Assembly (NCBI GenBank): GCA_002500485.1
Contig: DLRJ01000103.1
Location: forward strand, 1 to 16,759
Direction of reading: 5' to 3'
Source: Dehalococcoidia bacterium UBA7891
Lineage (GTDB): Bacteria > Chloroflexota > Dehalococcoidia > Lucifugimonadales > UBA826
Length of the DNA stretch: 16,759 bases
The notes beneath the pieces are model-generated. The model was given only the letters and a program-made list of their open reading frames with translations, was not told the DNA's origin and searched no databases. Shown piece after piece: positions 7,743 through 14,627 of the stretch; position 1 is the first letter of the stretch; every line of letters starts with the position of its first letter. A program made the translations under genes and the position numbers.

Positions 7743-8903
7743 CTAGGCCACCAATGATATAAAAACACCTGCTATAACAGCAGATCCTATCACCCCTGCC
7801 ACGTTAGGGCCCATCGCATGGGGCAACAAAAAATTATTCGGATTCGCCTGTTGTCCCAGGTGATGTGAAATACGTGCAGCCATTGGTACAGCTGAAACAC
7901 CAGCCGAACCAATGAGAGGATTTATCTTTTCATTGAGAAATAAGTTCATGATTTTTGCAAAAAGTATCCCTCCGATAGTCCCACAAGAAAAAGCTACCAA
8001 CCCAAGAATCAATATCACCATAGTCTGCCAATCGAAAACTCTGTCAGCGGTGAGTTGGGTACCCACCGTAATCATTAGGAAAATCGTGGCAATATTCAAA
8101 ATCTCATTTGATGCAGATTTTGTCAATCGAGGGACAGCTCCACTCTCTCGAAACAAATTACCTATCATGAACATGGCAATCAATGGGGCAGATTTAGGAA
8201 CCACCAATATTATCGCTATTAGAGCCACATTAGGAAATATTAATTTCTCAAGCTTTGAAACCTCTCTGAGAGGTCGCATAACTATTTGCCGCTCTTTTTT
8301 GGTAGTGAACAGTTTCATTAATGGGGGTTGTATAAATGCAACCGCTGCCATATAAGAATAGGCTATAACAGCCGTTATACCTAATATTTCCGGTGCCAAC
8401 CGTGCTGAAAGAAATATCGTTGTAGGGCCGTCTGCTCCACCGATGATACCAATTGAGGCAGCCTCCTCAATTCCAAAATTCATTCCTAAAGAACCTGAAA
8501 TTAAAGCTCCCCAGAATGCGACAAATATTCCTATTTGAGCGGCAGCGCCCAAAAGTAAGGTTTTAGGATTTGCTATCACCGGGCCAAAATCTGTCAAAGC
8601 CCCTATTCCTAGAAAAATAATAGGAGGCAATATATTCCAAAAAGATAAACCGTAGTGAAAAAAGATACCGAATATTCCCGCCTCTTGATTCAAAGAATCT
8701 GAAGTTGGTGGTGTGATTAAACCAGTCAGAGGTAGATTTGCTGCTATTATCCCCAATCCTATCGGTAAAAGTTCATATGGTTCCCAGTCTTTTTTTATGG
8801 CGAGATATATAAAAATAAGACCAACAAAAATCATCACCGCATCACGCCACCCCATATTGAAGAGGCCTGTTGTTCTTATAAAATCAAGAAGTTGTTCTAT
8901 CAT
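7743..8903 (-). CDS. oadB: Na+-transporting decarboxylase beta subunit (OadB/GcdB/MmdB family)
   Basis: This 386-aa integral membrane subunit decarboxylates carboxybiotin and uses the energy to export Na+. About nine to eleven membrane segments are visible. Family signatures include GGADGPTTIFLSARLAPEIL, whose Asp158 corresponds to the essential Asp203 of Klebsiella OadB. The C-terminal block contains GSAGVSAVPMAARISHHLGQ and NPNNFLLPHAMGPNVAGVIG. The length agrees with the shorter family members. Sequence alone cannot say whether the partner substrate is oxaloacetate, methylmalonyl-CoA, glutaconyl-CoA or malonate, so the symbol is a family label. It lies 30 bp after the small subunit and 4 bp before the biotin carrier, clearly in one transcript. 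The carboxyltransferase subunit that chooses the substrate is not in the window. Confidence 0.92.
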   Translation of the reverse strand: MIEQLLDFIRTTGLFNMGWRDAVMIFVGLIFIYLAIKKDWEPYELLPIGLGIIAANLPLTGLITPPTSDSLNQEAGIFGIFFHYGLSFWNILPPIIFLGIGALTDFGPVIANPKTLLLGAAAQIGIFVAFWGALISGSLGMNFGIEEAASIGIIGGADGPTTIFLSARLAPEILGITAVIAYSYMAAVAFIQPPLMKLFTTKKERQIVMRPLREVSKLEKLIFPNVALIAIILVVPKSAPLIAMFMIGNLFRESGAVPRLTKSASNEILNIATIFLMITVGTQLTADRVFDWQTMVILILGLVAFSCGTIGGILFAKIMNLFLNEKINPLIGSAGVSAVPMAARISHHLGQQANPNNFLLPHAMGPNVAGVIGSAVIAGVFISLVA

Positions 8904-8933
8904 TCATATACACCATCGATGGGACTGGTTTCA

Positions 8934-9140
8934 TTATTTCACTTCCGAATCTATTTTAGGATCACGTCCTTTAGCGGACAGAAAGGCAAAGGCGGCGGCG
9001 GCGGCCTTTGCCTTTCTCGCCAACTCTTGTTTCTGTTCTTCAGTAGGAGGCACGTAAGGAGGATCTATTTTATTGGAAACGTATTTAGTCACTAATATTG
9101 ATGTAATCAATATTAAAAGTAGTAGAAATGATGTGCCCAT
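8934..9140 (-). CDS. Small decarboxylase subunit (OadG/MmdD-like)
   Basis: This is a 68-aa protein with one N-terminal membrane helix (GTSFLLLLILITSILVTKYV), a Pro-containing hinge (DPPYVPPTEEQ) and a charged, Ala-rich C-terminal segment (ARKAKAAAAAFAFLSAKG). This layout matches the gamma/delta subunits of Na+ decarboxylases, which anchor and stabilise the complex and often carry an Ala-rich motif of the type AAISAAIAAYLG. It starts the operon, 30 bp before the beta subunit, which supports the call because the protein is too short to identify by similarity alone. Only a weak ribosome site precedes the ATG. The Ala-rich stretch is encoded by a GGC/GCC run that forms a strong inverted repeat, listed separately. 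Confidence 0.75.
   Translation of the reverse strand: MGTSFLLLLILITSILVTKYVSNKIDPPYVPPTEEQKQELARKAKAAAAAFAFLSAKGRDPKIDSEVK
8980..9017. repeat. Perfect 14-bp inverted repeat around a GGC run, inside the small-subunit gene
   Basis: AGAAAGGCAAAGGC (8980-8993) is exactly complementary to GCCTTTGCCTTTCT (9004-9017), with the 10-nt loop GGCGGCGGCG between. Transcribed from either strand it would fold into a stable hairpin. On the coding (minus) strand it encodes the KAKAAAAAFAFLSAK segment of the OadG-like protein and lies about 80-115 nt before the oadB start. No T-run follows, so it is not a standard intrinsic terminator. It is directly visible; any function is inference. Confidence 0.9.
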
Positions 9141-9227
9141 ACCAATAACTGTTAAATAGGCACCTTGTGTTAGGATCGATGAGTCGATGAGGATTACACC
9201 AGTTATGCTAGGATTTAGAACTTAAGA

Positions 9228-9256
9228 ATTTTACACTATTATTACTATTTTGTCGG
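9228..9256 (-). promoter_or_regulatory. Possible promoter of the decarboxylase operon
   Basis: On the minus strand, CCGACA (9256-9251) and TAAAAT (9233-9228) are 17 bp apart. They match the -35 and -10 consensus at 4 and 5 of 6 positions. The start of transcription would be near 9221, giving a leader of about 80 nt before the small-subunit ATG. The leader includes a short tandem repeat (CGATGAGT/CGATGAGG near 9178-9193, read on the plus strand). The call is tentative. Confidence 0.35.
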
Positions 9257-9274
9257 AACCTGAGACGGCAGTAC

Positions 9275-9280
9275 TATAAC
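9275..9280 (+). promoter_or_regulatory. Possible -10 box of the Yip1-like gene, nearly leaderless
   Basis: TATAAC lies 11 nt before the ATG at 9292, so the transcript would begin only about 5 nt before the start codon. No Shine-Dalgarno is present, which is consistent with a leaderless or near-leaderless mRNA. A weak TTGTCG stands upstream at a 19-bp spacing. Tentative. Confidence 0.35.
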
Positions 9281-9291
9281 AAATACCATTT

Positions 9292-9837
9292 ATGATAGAT
9301 AACCTCGTTAAAGCCGCCATCTTAAATAAAAATATTTACCCTGAATTTAAAAGCAGGCCAGAGCTCGTCATACAATCTTTGGGAACGGTGGCGATCGCGG
9401 CCTTTTCAAGCGCAATATACCTGCATTACAAAGGTACCGTGATTAATCCAGAGAGTGATTTTGCTCGTCTTCAGATGATGGCTGTGGCATTTTCCACAAT
9501 TTTTGTTGGGATGATGATGTGGTCATTCATCAACAACACATTATGCGGTCTTATGGGGGGAGATGCAGAGTTTAGAGACACTATCCGTAGTACTGGCATA
9601 GCATATGGCCCTGGAGTTGGATTAATTCTAGCAACGATCCCTATAGTGGGCGATTACATACTATTGATAACTTTAGTGTGGCTGTTAGTCGCGGTGACCA
9701 TCGGAGTAAAAACGACTCATAACATTACCCTCCTTAAAGCATTTTTCCCTTCGGCAATAGGCTGGTTCATGGCATGGATATTACTTCCTTGGTTGATGAT
9801 TATCGGCCCATATTTCACGAATCCTATGCTGGATTAG
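9292..9837 (+). CDS. Yip1-domain membrane protein of unknown function
   Basis: This is a 181-aa integral membrane protein with about four to five hydrophobic segments: around residues 30-46, 63-82, 103-121, 122-139 and 156-175. The layout, with a short amphipathic N-terminus, a conserved polar loop after the second segment (GGDAEFRDTIRSTGIAYGPG) and repeated Gly/Pro in the later helices, resembles the bacterial Yip1 family (PF04893). That family has no established biochemical role in bacteria. There is no signal peptide or catalytic motif. It is a single-gene unit with no visible Shine-Dalgarno. It diverges from the decarboxylase operon and converges with the TatD gene, the two stop codons overlapping in a 4-bp TTAG. 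Confidence 0.65.
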   Translation: MIDNLVKAAILNKNIYPEFKSRPELVIQSLGTVAIAAFSSAIYLHYKGTVINPESDFARLQMMAVAFSTIFVGMMMWSFINNTLCGLMGGDAEFRDTIRSTGIAYGPGVGLILATIPIVGDYILLITLVWLLVAVTIGVKTTHNITLLKAFFPSAIGWFMAWILLPWLMIIGPYFTNPMLD

Positions 9838-10631
9838 GAATTAGGCACGGATTGGGTGACGATTTCCCACTGGCTTGATAGCAATTTTTTGGTATTTTGA
9901 AACAGTGATGCTTCCACTATGTCTATATCCATATCTTTGAGCTCAGCAATTTTTTCCGTGATAGGCCTTAGATAACGAGGTTCTGTCCAATTATCCCGAT
10001 TCTTTTTAAACGGCTGAGGCGCCGAATCCGTCTCAATAACTATGTTCTCTATAGGGATTTTAGCCACTACTTCTTGAAGATGCGGCAACCGAAATATTGG
10101 CCTAGCAATCGATATATAAAAGCCCAGATCTATTACCTGATGAGCCTCCTCTAGTGAGCCTTGAAAATAATGCATTATTCCACCCACTTCATAGCCTTTT
10201 TCTTCTTTCAAAACTCTAAGACAGTCCTGATGAGCCTCTCGGCTATGAAAAACGATAGGTAAATTCTGTGCCCTGGCTATACTGATTTGCTCTCTGAAAG
10301 CTGTAAATTGCCACGCCCTGTCGGGCATACCTTCCATATAATCTAATCCGATTTCGCTCATCACTATAACCTTTGGTTCATTTGAAGCTAATTCAGCTAA
10401 TGTTTGATAGTCTCCTGTAGTCAACGGCTTGGATATGTCCATTGGATGTACTCCCACCCCAGAAAAAAACCGGTGGAACCTTCGTGAGAGATCAACGGAT
10501 CGGATAGAGGAATCCACCGTCGTACCTGCGCATATGACAAATCCGACTCCCACATCATGGCCTCGGTCTAAGATAGCTTCAATATCACAATCTGGAAAAG
10601 CATCTAAATGAACATGGGTGTCAATCAACAT
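9834..10631 (-). CDS. tatD: TatD-family metal-dependent hydrolase (nuclease)
   Basis: This is a TIM-barrel amidohydrolase-fold protein of the TatD/YcfH family, 265 aa, which is the normal length. Members are cytoplasmic metal-dependent DNases and are implicated in DNA repair and turnover. The full metal-ligand set is visible: His6 and His8 in THVHLD, Glu93 in SEIGLDY, His129 in VFHSRE, His154 in MHYFQG and Asp202 in ETDSAP. The MHYFQG segment differs slightly from the common HCFSG or HxFSG, and ETDSAP from ETDSPY, but all ligands are present and activity is expected. It is a single-gene unit with a consensus TATAAT upstream on the minus strand. It is divergent from the OppA-like gene, and its stop overlaps the Yip1-like stop. 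Confidence 0.92.
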   Translation of the reverse strand: MLIDTHVHLDAFPDCDIEAILDRGHDVGVGFVICAGTTVDSSIRSVDLSRRFHRFFSGVGVHPMDISKPLTTGDYQTLAELASNEPKVIVMSEIGLDYMEGMPDRAWQFTAFREQISIARAQNLPIVFHSREAHQDCLRVLKEEKGYEVGGIMHYFQGSLEEAHQVIDLGFYISIARPIFRLPHLQEVVAKIPIENIVIETDSAPQPFKKNRDNWTEPRYLRPITEKIAELKDMDIDIVEASLFQNTKKLLSSQWEIVTQSVPNS

Positions 10632-10672
10632 ATGGGACCATCAAAAAGTAATGTCATTGGTTACTGGGGTTG

Positions 10673-10680
10673 ATTATACT
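10673..10680. promoter_or_regulatory. Overlapping divergent -10 boxes between tatD and the solute-binding gene
   Basis: The minus strand reads TATAAT at 10678-10673, a perfect -10 box about 42 nt before the tatD start. The plus strand reads TATACT at 10675-10680, about 36 nt before the ATG at 10717. The two boxes share four base pairs, so the promoters may exclude each other. Neither has a strong -35. The minus-strand box is the more convincing. Confidence 0.4.
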
Positions 10681-10716
10681 TAAATCATCAATCAGCATAA
10701 AGTTTAATCATTGAAT

Positions 10717-12453
10717 ATGAAACATTTGGTACACCTGGCAGTAACGTTTGGCTTCATAGCAGGCTTTGTTTCTTTTGCATGTGCCGATCAATCCAAATTG
10801 GAACAGGAATTTTTCGAGAATCAACCTTCTGTCGATGCAGTTATTACTCCCCTACCTACAATAGGGATAGACCTAAGTCCTAAGCCAACACCCTCTCCTA
10901 TCCAAAACATGGTGACCCCTACCCCTTTATCCGTAGAAAATGGCTCTCCAGATAATTCATTGGAACCGGCCATTCCTATAAATAAAATCCCGCCGATATT
11001 TGAAGGCAAACGAGGCGGAACTTTAAGATTAATTTCGAAACATTATTTTGACTCATTAGACCCTCATGAAAATTATTCTGGAGCACACTCCACTTGGGGA
11101 ATAGGAATAATTTATCAAAGACTCTTGAAATTTAGTAATGGACCCGATATCACATTACCTTCTAAATCCACTGAATGCGATGCTTGCAGTTCATGGCAGA
11201 TGGTAGACAACAAAACTTTTATTTTTGATGTCGATACAAATATCAAGTGGGTGTCTGAAGAGGCGGACGATATGAATCAATTGTTGCCAGAAGACATAAA
11301 ATTTAGCTTAGATCGCCAAATGGCTAAGAATCAGGAACATTCGAACAGATTTCATATGGTCCGCAGCGTAGACGTAAAGTCTGAAAATCAGATTCAGATA
11401 AATTTAAATGTCCCGGATGCAGATTTTTTTATATCTTTGGCAGACGGAAGATCTAAATTATTATCAAAATCAGACATCAACGACCCAGGAAAAGTGGAAT
11501 CAGCCCCTCCTATTGGTTCCGGTCCTTGGAGATTGTCGAAGCTTGTAGATGATTCTTATTCCTCAGTAGAAAATGTTTTTTCAGCACCTAACCCTCCATA
11601 TTTGGATTCTATAGAGTTTCATATCATCACAGATCCTCAAGCACGATTAAGCGCATATAGTGTGGGATTGATTGACGTTTATAACATCGAGAATTATTCA
11701 ACAGAGCTAGACATAGCACTTGAAAATCCAGAACCAGGACTCGGTTTTGAAATAGCCTTTAACACGGCTAAACCACCATTTAAGGATGCTCACACAAGGG
11801 TTTTAGCCAGATCATCGATAAACCCTAACGAGATTATCCAAAAAGCCTGGCATAACTATGCTTTCTTCTCTTTAGGGTTTGTCACCAATCACTCTTCGTG
11901 GATTCCCGTAAGGTCTGATTGGGAATCATATTTTTACCCTTCGCAACACCCAGAAACATTAAAAGAAATTATCCCGATATCGATAGCCACAAGCGATTTC
12001 GGATCAAAGTATAAGGAGAGCGCGGAAATTGCCTCCAAACAGCTTGAAGCTGTGGGGTTTGAACCAATAATTAATTTTGTGAACCGCAGGCAATATGCTG
12101 AAAAAATCTGGGGGGAGGGTGATTTCGATGTATTAATGGGACCAACATTTCCTCAATCATCGACCAACAGCTTTGTTATCCCTGTACTTCATAGTGAAGG
12201 AAAATGGAATACCTCAAATCACCGGGATATGAGGCTAGATGAACTTATAGAAGAGCAATCCCAAGAATACAACCTTGAAAAACGCTCTGAGATCATCAAT
12301 GAAATGAACAGACATCTACTGGAGAAATCATATCGCTTCATGCCTGCAACCCAAAAAAGCCTATGGGCATGGACTGAGGATTTAAAAAACATGCATCCAA
12401 ACTTTTCTGGCTTGGAGTATTCACATTGGGAAAGAGTGTGGCTTGATCGTTGA
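10717..12453 (+). CDS. Family-5 extracellular solute-binding lipoprotein (OppA/DppA-like)
   Basis: This is a 578-aa substrate-binding protein of the SBP_bac_5 family, which delivers peptides, nickel or other small solutes to ABC importers. The signal peptide (about 1-21) ends SFAC with candidate lipidated Cys22, a weak lipobox because Phe and Ser replace the usual residues. A Thr/Pro-rich tether (about 45-85) follows. The domain starts at GKRGGTLRLISKHYFDSLDP, with the family features RGGTLR, LDPH, GIGIIYQRLLKF and PEDIKFSLDRQM. A later segment, PPIGSGPWRLSKL, corresponds to the G-T-G-P-Y/W region. The C-terminus is complete. The ligand cannot be deduced. No permease or ATPase gene is adjacent, so it is an orphan. 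ATG 10717 is chosen over TTG two codons upstream; neither has a Shine-Dalgarno. It ends 1 bp before the convergent sufU. Confidence 0.87.
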   Translation: MKHLVHLAVTFGFIAGFVSFACADQSKLEQEFFENQPSVDAVITPLPTIGIDLSPKPTPSPIQNMVTPTPLSVENGSPDNSLEPAIPINKIPPIFEGKRGGTLRLISKHYFDSLDPHENYSGAHSTWGIGIIYQRLLKFSNGPDITLPSKSTECDACSSWQMVDNKTFIFDVDTNIKWVSEEADDMNQLLPEDIKFSLDRQMAKNQEHSNRFHMVRSVDVKSENQIQINLNVPDADFFISLADGRSKLLSKSDINDPGKVESAPPIGSGPWRLSKLVDDSYSSVENVFSAPNPPYLDSIEFHIITDPQARLSAYSVGLIDVYNIENYSTELDIALENPEPGLGFEIAFNTAKPPFKDAHTRVLARSSINPNEIIQKAWHNYAFFSLGFVTNHSSWIPVRSDWESYFYPSQHPETLKEIIPISIATSDFGSKYKESAEIASKQLEAVGFEPIINFVNRRQYAEKIWGEGDFDVLMGPTFPQSSTNSFVIPVLHSEGKWNTSNHRDMRLDELIEEQSQEYNLEKRSEIINEMNRHLLEKSYRFMPATQKSLWAWTEDLKNMHPNFSGLEYSHWERVWLDR

Positions 12454-12454
12454 T

Positions 12455-12901
12455 TTATTTTCTTTCTGAAATAGCATCCTCAAGAGCAGACCATGCCAAT
12501 AAGGCGCATTTCACCCTTACAGGGAAATTCCTAACACTGGTCAAAGCTGAGAGTTCTCCGATAAATGACCCTTCAACCTTTTCACCAATAGGTTTCCTCA
12601 TTGACTCTACGAACCGGATAGCTAACTGTCCTGCCTCTTTAAGTGTTAGACCAGTAACCGCCTCTGACAACAATGACCCAGAAGCCATATTTATAGCGCA
12701 TCCCTCACCAGAGAATTGAATCCGTTCAATTGAATTTTCACCCTTTAAAACAATTTGAAAATGGATTTCGTCACCGCAAAAGGGATTTACAGCATCTCCT
12801 TTAAGGTCAAAATACTCAATTGGTGAAGTGTTTCGGGGGTTTCTGCAATGATCCAGGATAATTCTATCCCTGTAAATATCATCGATATTATTCTGATCCA
12901 T
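12455..12901 (-). CDS. sufU: SufU-type Fe-S scaffold/sulfur acceptor, second copy
   Basis: This 148-aa zinc-containing SufU/NifU-N family protein accepts sulfur from SufS. The four family ligands are present: Cys42 and Asp44 in NPFCGDE, Cys68 in GEGCAIN and Cys132 in RVKCALLAW. The long spacing between the second and third cysteines (64 residues) marks the SufU rather than the shorter IscU type. The C-terminal end is ordinary. The ATG lies inside the end of sufS (14-bp overlap), so the pair is translationally coupled, a common arrangement for SufS and its partner. It differs clearly from the other copy at 14628-15080, which makes an ancient duplication or separate origins more likely than a recent repeat. 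It is the last gene of the operon. Confidence 0.92.
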   Translation of the reverse strand: MDQNNIDDIYRDRIILDHCRNPRNTSPIEYFDLKGDAVNPFCGDEIHFQIVLKGENSIERIQFSGEGCAINMASGSLLSEAVTGLTLKEAGQLAIRFVESMRKPIGEKVEGSFIGELSALTSVRNFPVRVKCALLAWSALEDAISERK

Positions 12902-14129
12902 CCCTGAAATACCTCAGCGCTTCTGTTACCCCGTCTACCAAAATATCCACTTCCCTCTCTGTGTTATACAAGTAAAAGCTTGCCCTTACAGTGGCTGCCA
13001 CCCCTAAACTCCGTATCAAAGGCATAGCACAGTGATGCCCTGTTCTTACAGCGATCCCCATCCTATCAAGAAATGTTCCCATATCATGGGGATGAACATC
13101 TACCGTATTAAAGGAAAAAACTCCACCCCTTATCTCAGGATCGTCCGGCCCAAACAGGTCCATGCCTTCTAAACCTGCCTCCTGAAACCTATTTAATGCG
13201 TAACTGATTAAATCCTTCTCGTGCTTCCTAACATTCTCCATTCCTAGGTTATTTAGATAATCGACAGCAGAACCAAGCCCAATAGAATCAGCTATGTTAG
13301 GAGTTCCGGCCTCAAATCTCATTGGTAGATCTGCCCAAGATGCCTCTTGATAAGATACCTCTAGTACCATCTCACCTCCTGTGAGGAAAGGTTCCATAGT
13401 ATTTAATATATCCTGCTTCACATACAAAGCTCCTATTCCTGTGGGTCCCAACATTTTATGCCCTGAAAATACCAGAAAATCACAATCCAATTCCTGAACA
13501 TTAGTCGGCATATGAGGCACACTTTGGGCTCCATCAACCAGAATTTTTGCCCCCTGTCTATGGGCTTTTTCACCCAATTCTCTCACTGGATTAATAGTGC
13601 CTAAAGCGTTTGACATATGAACCGCCGAGACGAGAACCGTCCTCTCTGTGATTAGGTCATCAACTTCACCCATATTTAAGGTTCCGTTTTCTAGCATGGG
13701 TATAAACTTAATGACTGCATTTTTCCTCCGAGCGAGTTCTTGCCATGGAACCAAATTACTGTGATGTTCCATTGGGGTCAACAAGATTTCATCCCCTTCA
13801 TGTACATTATCTTCGCCCCATGAATAGGCGATGAGGTTTAAACTCTCGGAGGCATTCCTAGTCCACATAACTAGGTCAGAGGACTCAGCATTAATAAATC
13901 TAGCCACCTTTTCCCTTGCTTCTTCAAATCTATCTGTGGCCTCCATGCTTAATGTATGGACACCTCTGTGCACGTTAGCATTATAATTTTCGTAGTAATC
14001 AACTAGAGAATCGATTACCTGGCGAGGTTTTTGACTAGTCGCAGCATTATCTAGATAAACTAAGGGGTTACCGTAGACCTTTTTAGATAGAATCGGAAAA
14101 TCGCCCCTTATTTTTTCAACATCGAACAT
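12888..14129 (-). CDS. sufS: Cysteine desulfurase SufS
   Basis: This is a PLP-dependent group II cysteine desulfurase, 413 aa, cytoplasmic. It removes sulfur from L-cysteine as an enzyme persulfide and hands it to SufU. Visible features are the N-terminal VYLDNAATSQKP, His122/His123 in MEHHSN, Asp199 in VDGAQSV (PLP pyridine), Lys225 in FSGHKMLGP (Schiff base) and the catalytic Cys367 in RTGHHCAMP. The conserved RFEAGTPNIA is also present. A GGGAG about 12 nt upstream of the ATG may serve as ribosome site. The gap to the preceding rrf2 is 44 bp and contains no obvious promoter, so it is probably in the same transcript. The 3' end overlaps sufU. Confidence 0.96.
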   Translation of the reverse strand: MFDVEKIRGDFPILSKKVYGNPLVYLDNAATSQKPRQVIDSLVDYYENYNANVHRGVHTLSMEATDRFEEAREKVARFINAESSDLVMWTRNASESLNLIAYSWGEDNVHEGDEILLTPMEHHSNLVPWQELARRKNAVIKFIPMLENGTLNMGEVDDLITERTVLVSAVHMSNALGTINPVRELGEKAHRQGAKILVDGAQSVPHMPTNVQELDCDFLVFSGHKMLGPTGIGALYVKQDILNTMEPFLTGGEMVLEVSYQEASWADLPMRFEAGTPNIADSIGLGSAVDYLNNLGMENVRKHEKDLISYALNRFQEAGLEGMDLFGPDDPEIRGGVFSFNTVDVHPHDMGTFLDRMGIAVRTGHHCAMPLIRSLGVAATVRASFYLYNTEREVDILVDGVTEALRYFRDGSE

Positions 14130-14173
14130 TAAATAAATTTACTCCCAAGCAGAAATGACATTTTGGTATCGTT

Positions 14174-14602
14174 TTAAATTTGCAACTTAATGACTTGGGT
14201 TCTTCTAGCTAAATCGGCTACGGTTATTGAGAATAAAACCCCGTGTATTGCTTCTTCAACCGTCCTCCATATTTCTTTCTGTGCACATGCCGGAGAATGA
14301 ACGCAGAAATTATCGTCATCCATGCAATTGACTAAATTGTCCGTACTATCCAATACTTCCATTATAGAATTCAAGTGTATTGTGTCTGGATCAACCGCCA
14401 ATTCATGGCCTCCGTTCGGGCCTCTAATACTTTTGACAAACCCTGCTCTTTTTAAAGAGTTAAGCACTTGAGCCAGATATGCATTTGGTATCGCAGTCCT
14501 CTCAGAAATGTCTGAGGATCTCAATGAATTCCCGTCAGATCCATATATTGCTAAATCCACCAGTGCTCTCACACCATAATCGACTTTAATCGGTACATGC
14601 AT
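14174..14602 (-). CDS. Rrf2-family Fe-S cluster-sensing regulator (IscR-like)
   Basis: This is a 142-aa winged-helix transcription factor of the Rrf2 family. The N-terminal DNA-binding domain shows DYGVRALVDLAIYG, the recognition-helix region IPNAYLAQVLNSLKRAGFV and the wing SIRGPNGGHEL. Three cysteines suited to bind an Fe-S cluster follow: Cys93, Cys100 and Cys106 in NCMDDDNFCVHSPAC, spaced C-x6-C-x5-C (IscR has C-x5-C-x5-C). A sensor of Fe-S status controlling its own suf operon is the natural role, but the operator must lie upstream, beyond the window end. A good ribosome site, AGGTGA, sits 4-5 nt before the ATG. It is inside the operon rather than at its head. Confidence 0.92.
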   Translation of the reverse strand: MHVPIKVDYGVRALVDLAIYGSDGNSLRSSDISERTAIPNAYLAQVLNSLKRAGFVKSIRGPNGGHELAVDPDTIHLNSIMEVLDSTDNLVNCMDDDNFCVHSPACAQKEIWRTVEEAIHGVLFSITVADLARRTQVIKLQI

Positions 14603-14627
14603 AGTTCACCTCACTCTACAATAAGAA

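Noticed and set aside
7739..7768. Longer N-terminus for the biotin carrier protein (MFLYHWWPSL...)
   Set aside because: The extension is encoded inside the end of oadB, is unlike the family, and a better ATG follows 4 nt after the oadB stop.
8713..9095. Plus-strand open frames across the start of oadB and the small-subunit gene, with Gly-rich or Ala-rich runs
   Set aside because: They come from the GGC repeat read on the wrong strand and cross two well-supported minus-strand genes.
9177..9193. Short tandem repeat CGATGAGT/CGATGAGG before the decarboxylase operon as a regulator site
   Set aside because: Two 8-bp units are too few and too short to support an operator without comparative data.
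12450..12719. An 89-codon plus-strand frame after the solute-binding gene
   Set aside because: It is antisense to sufU, whose ligand motifs are intact on the minus strand.
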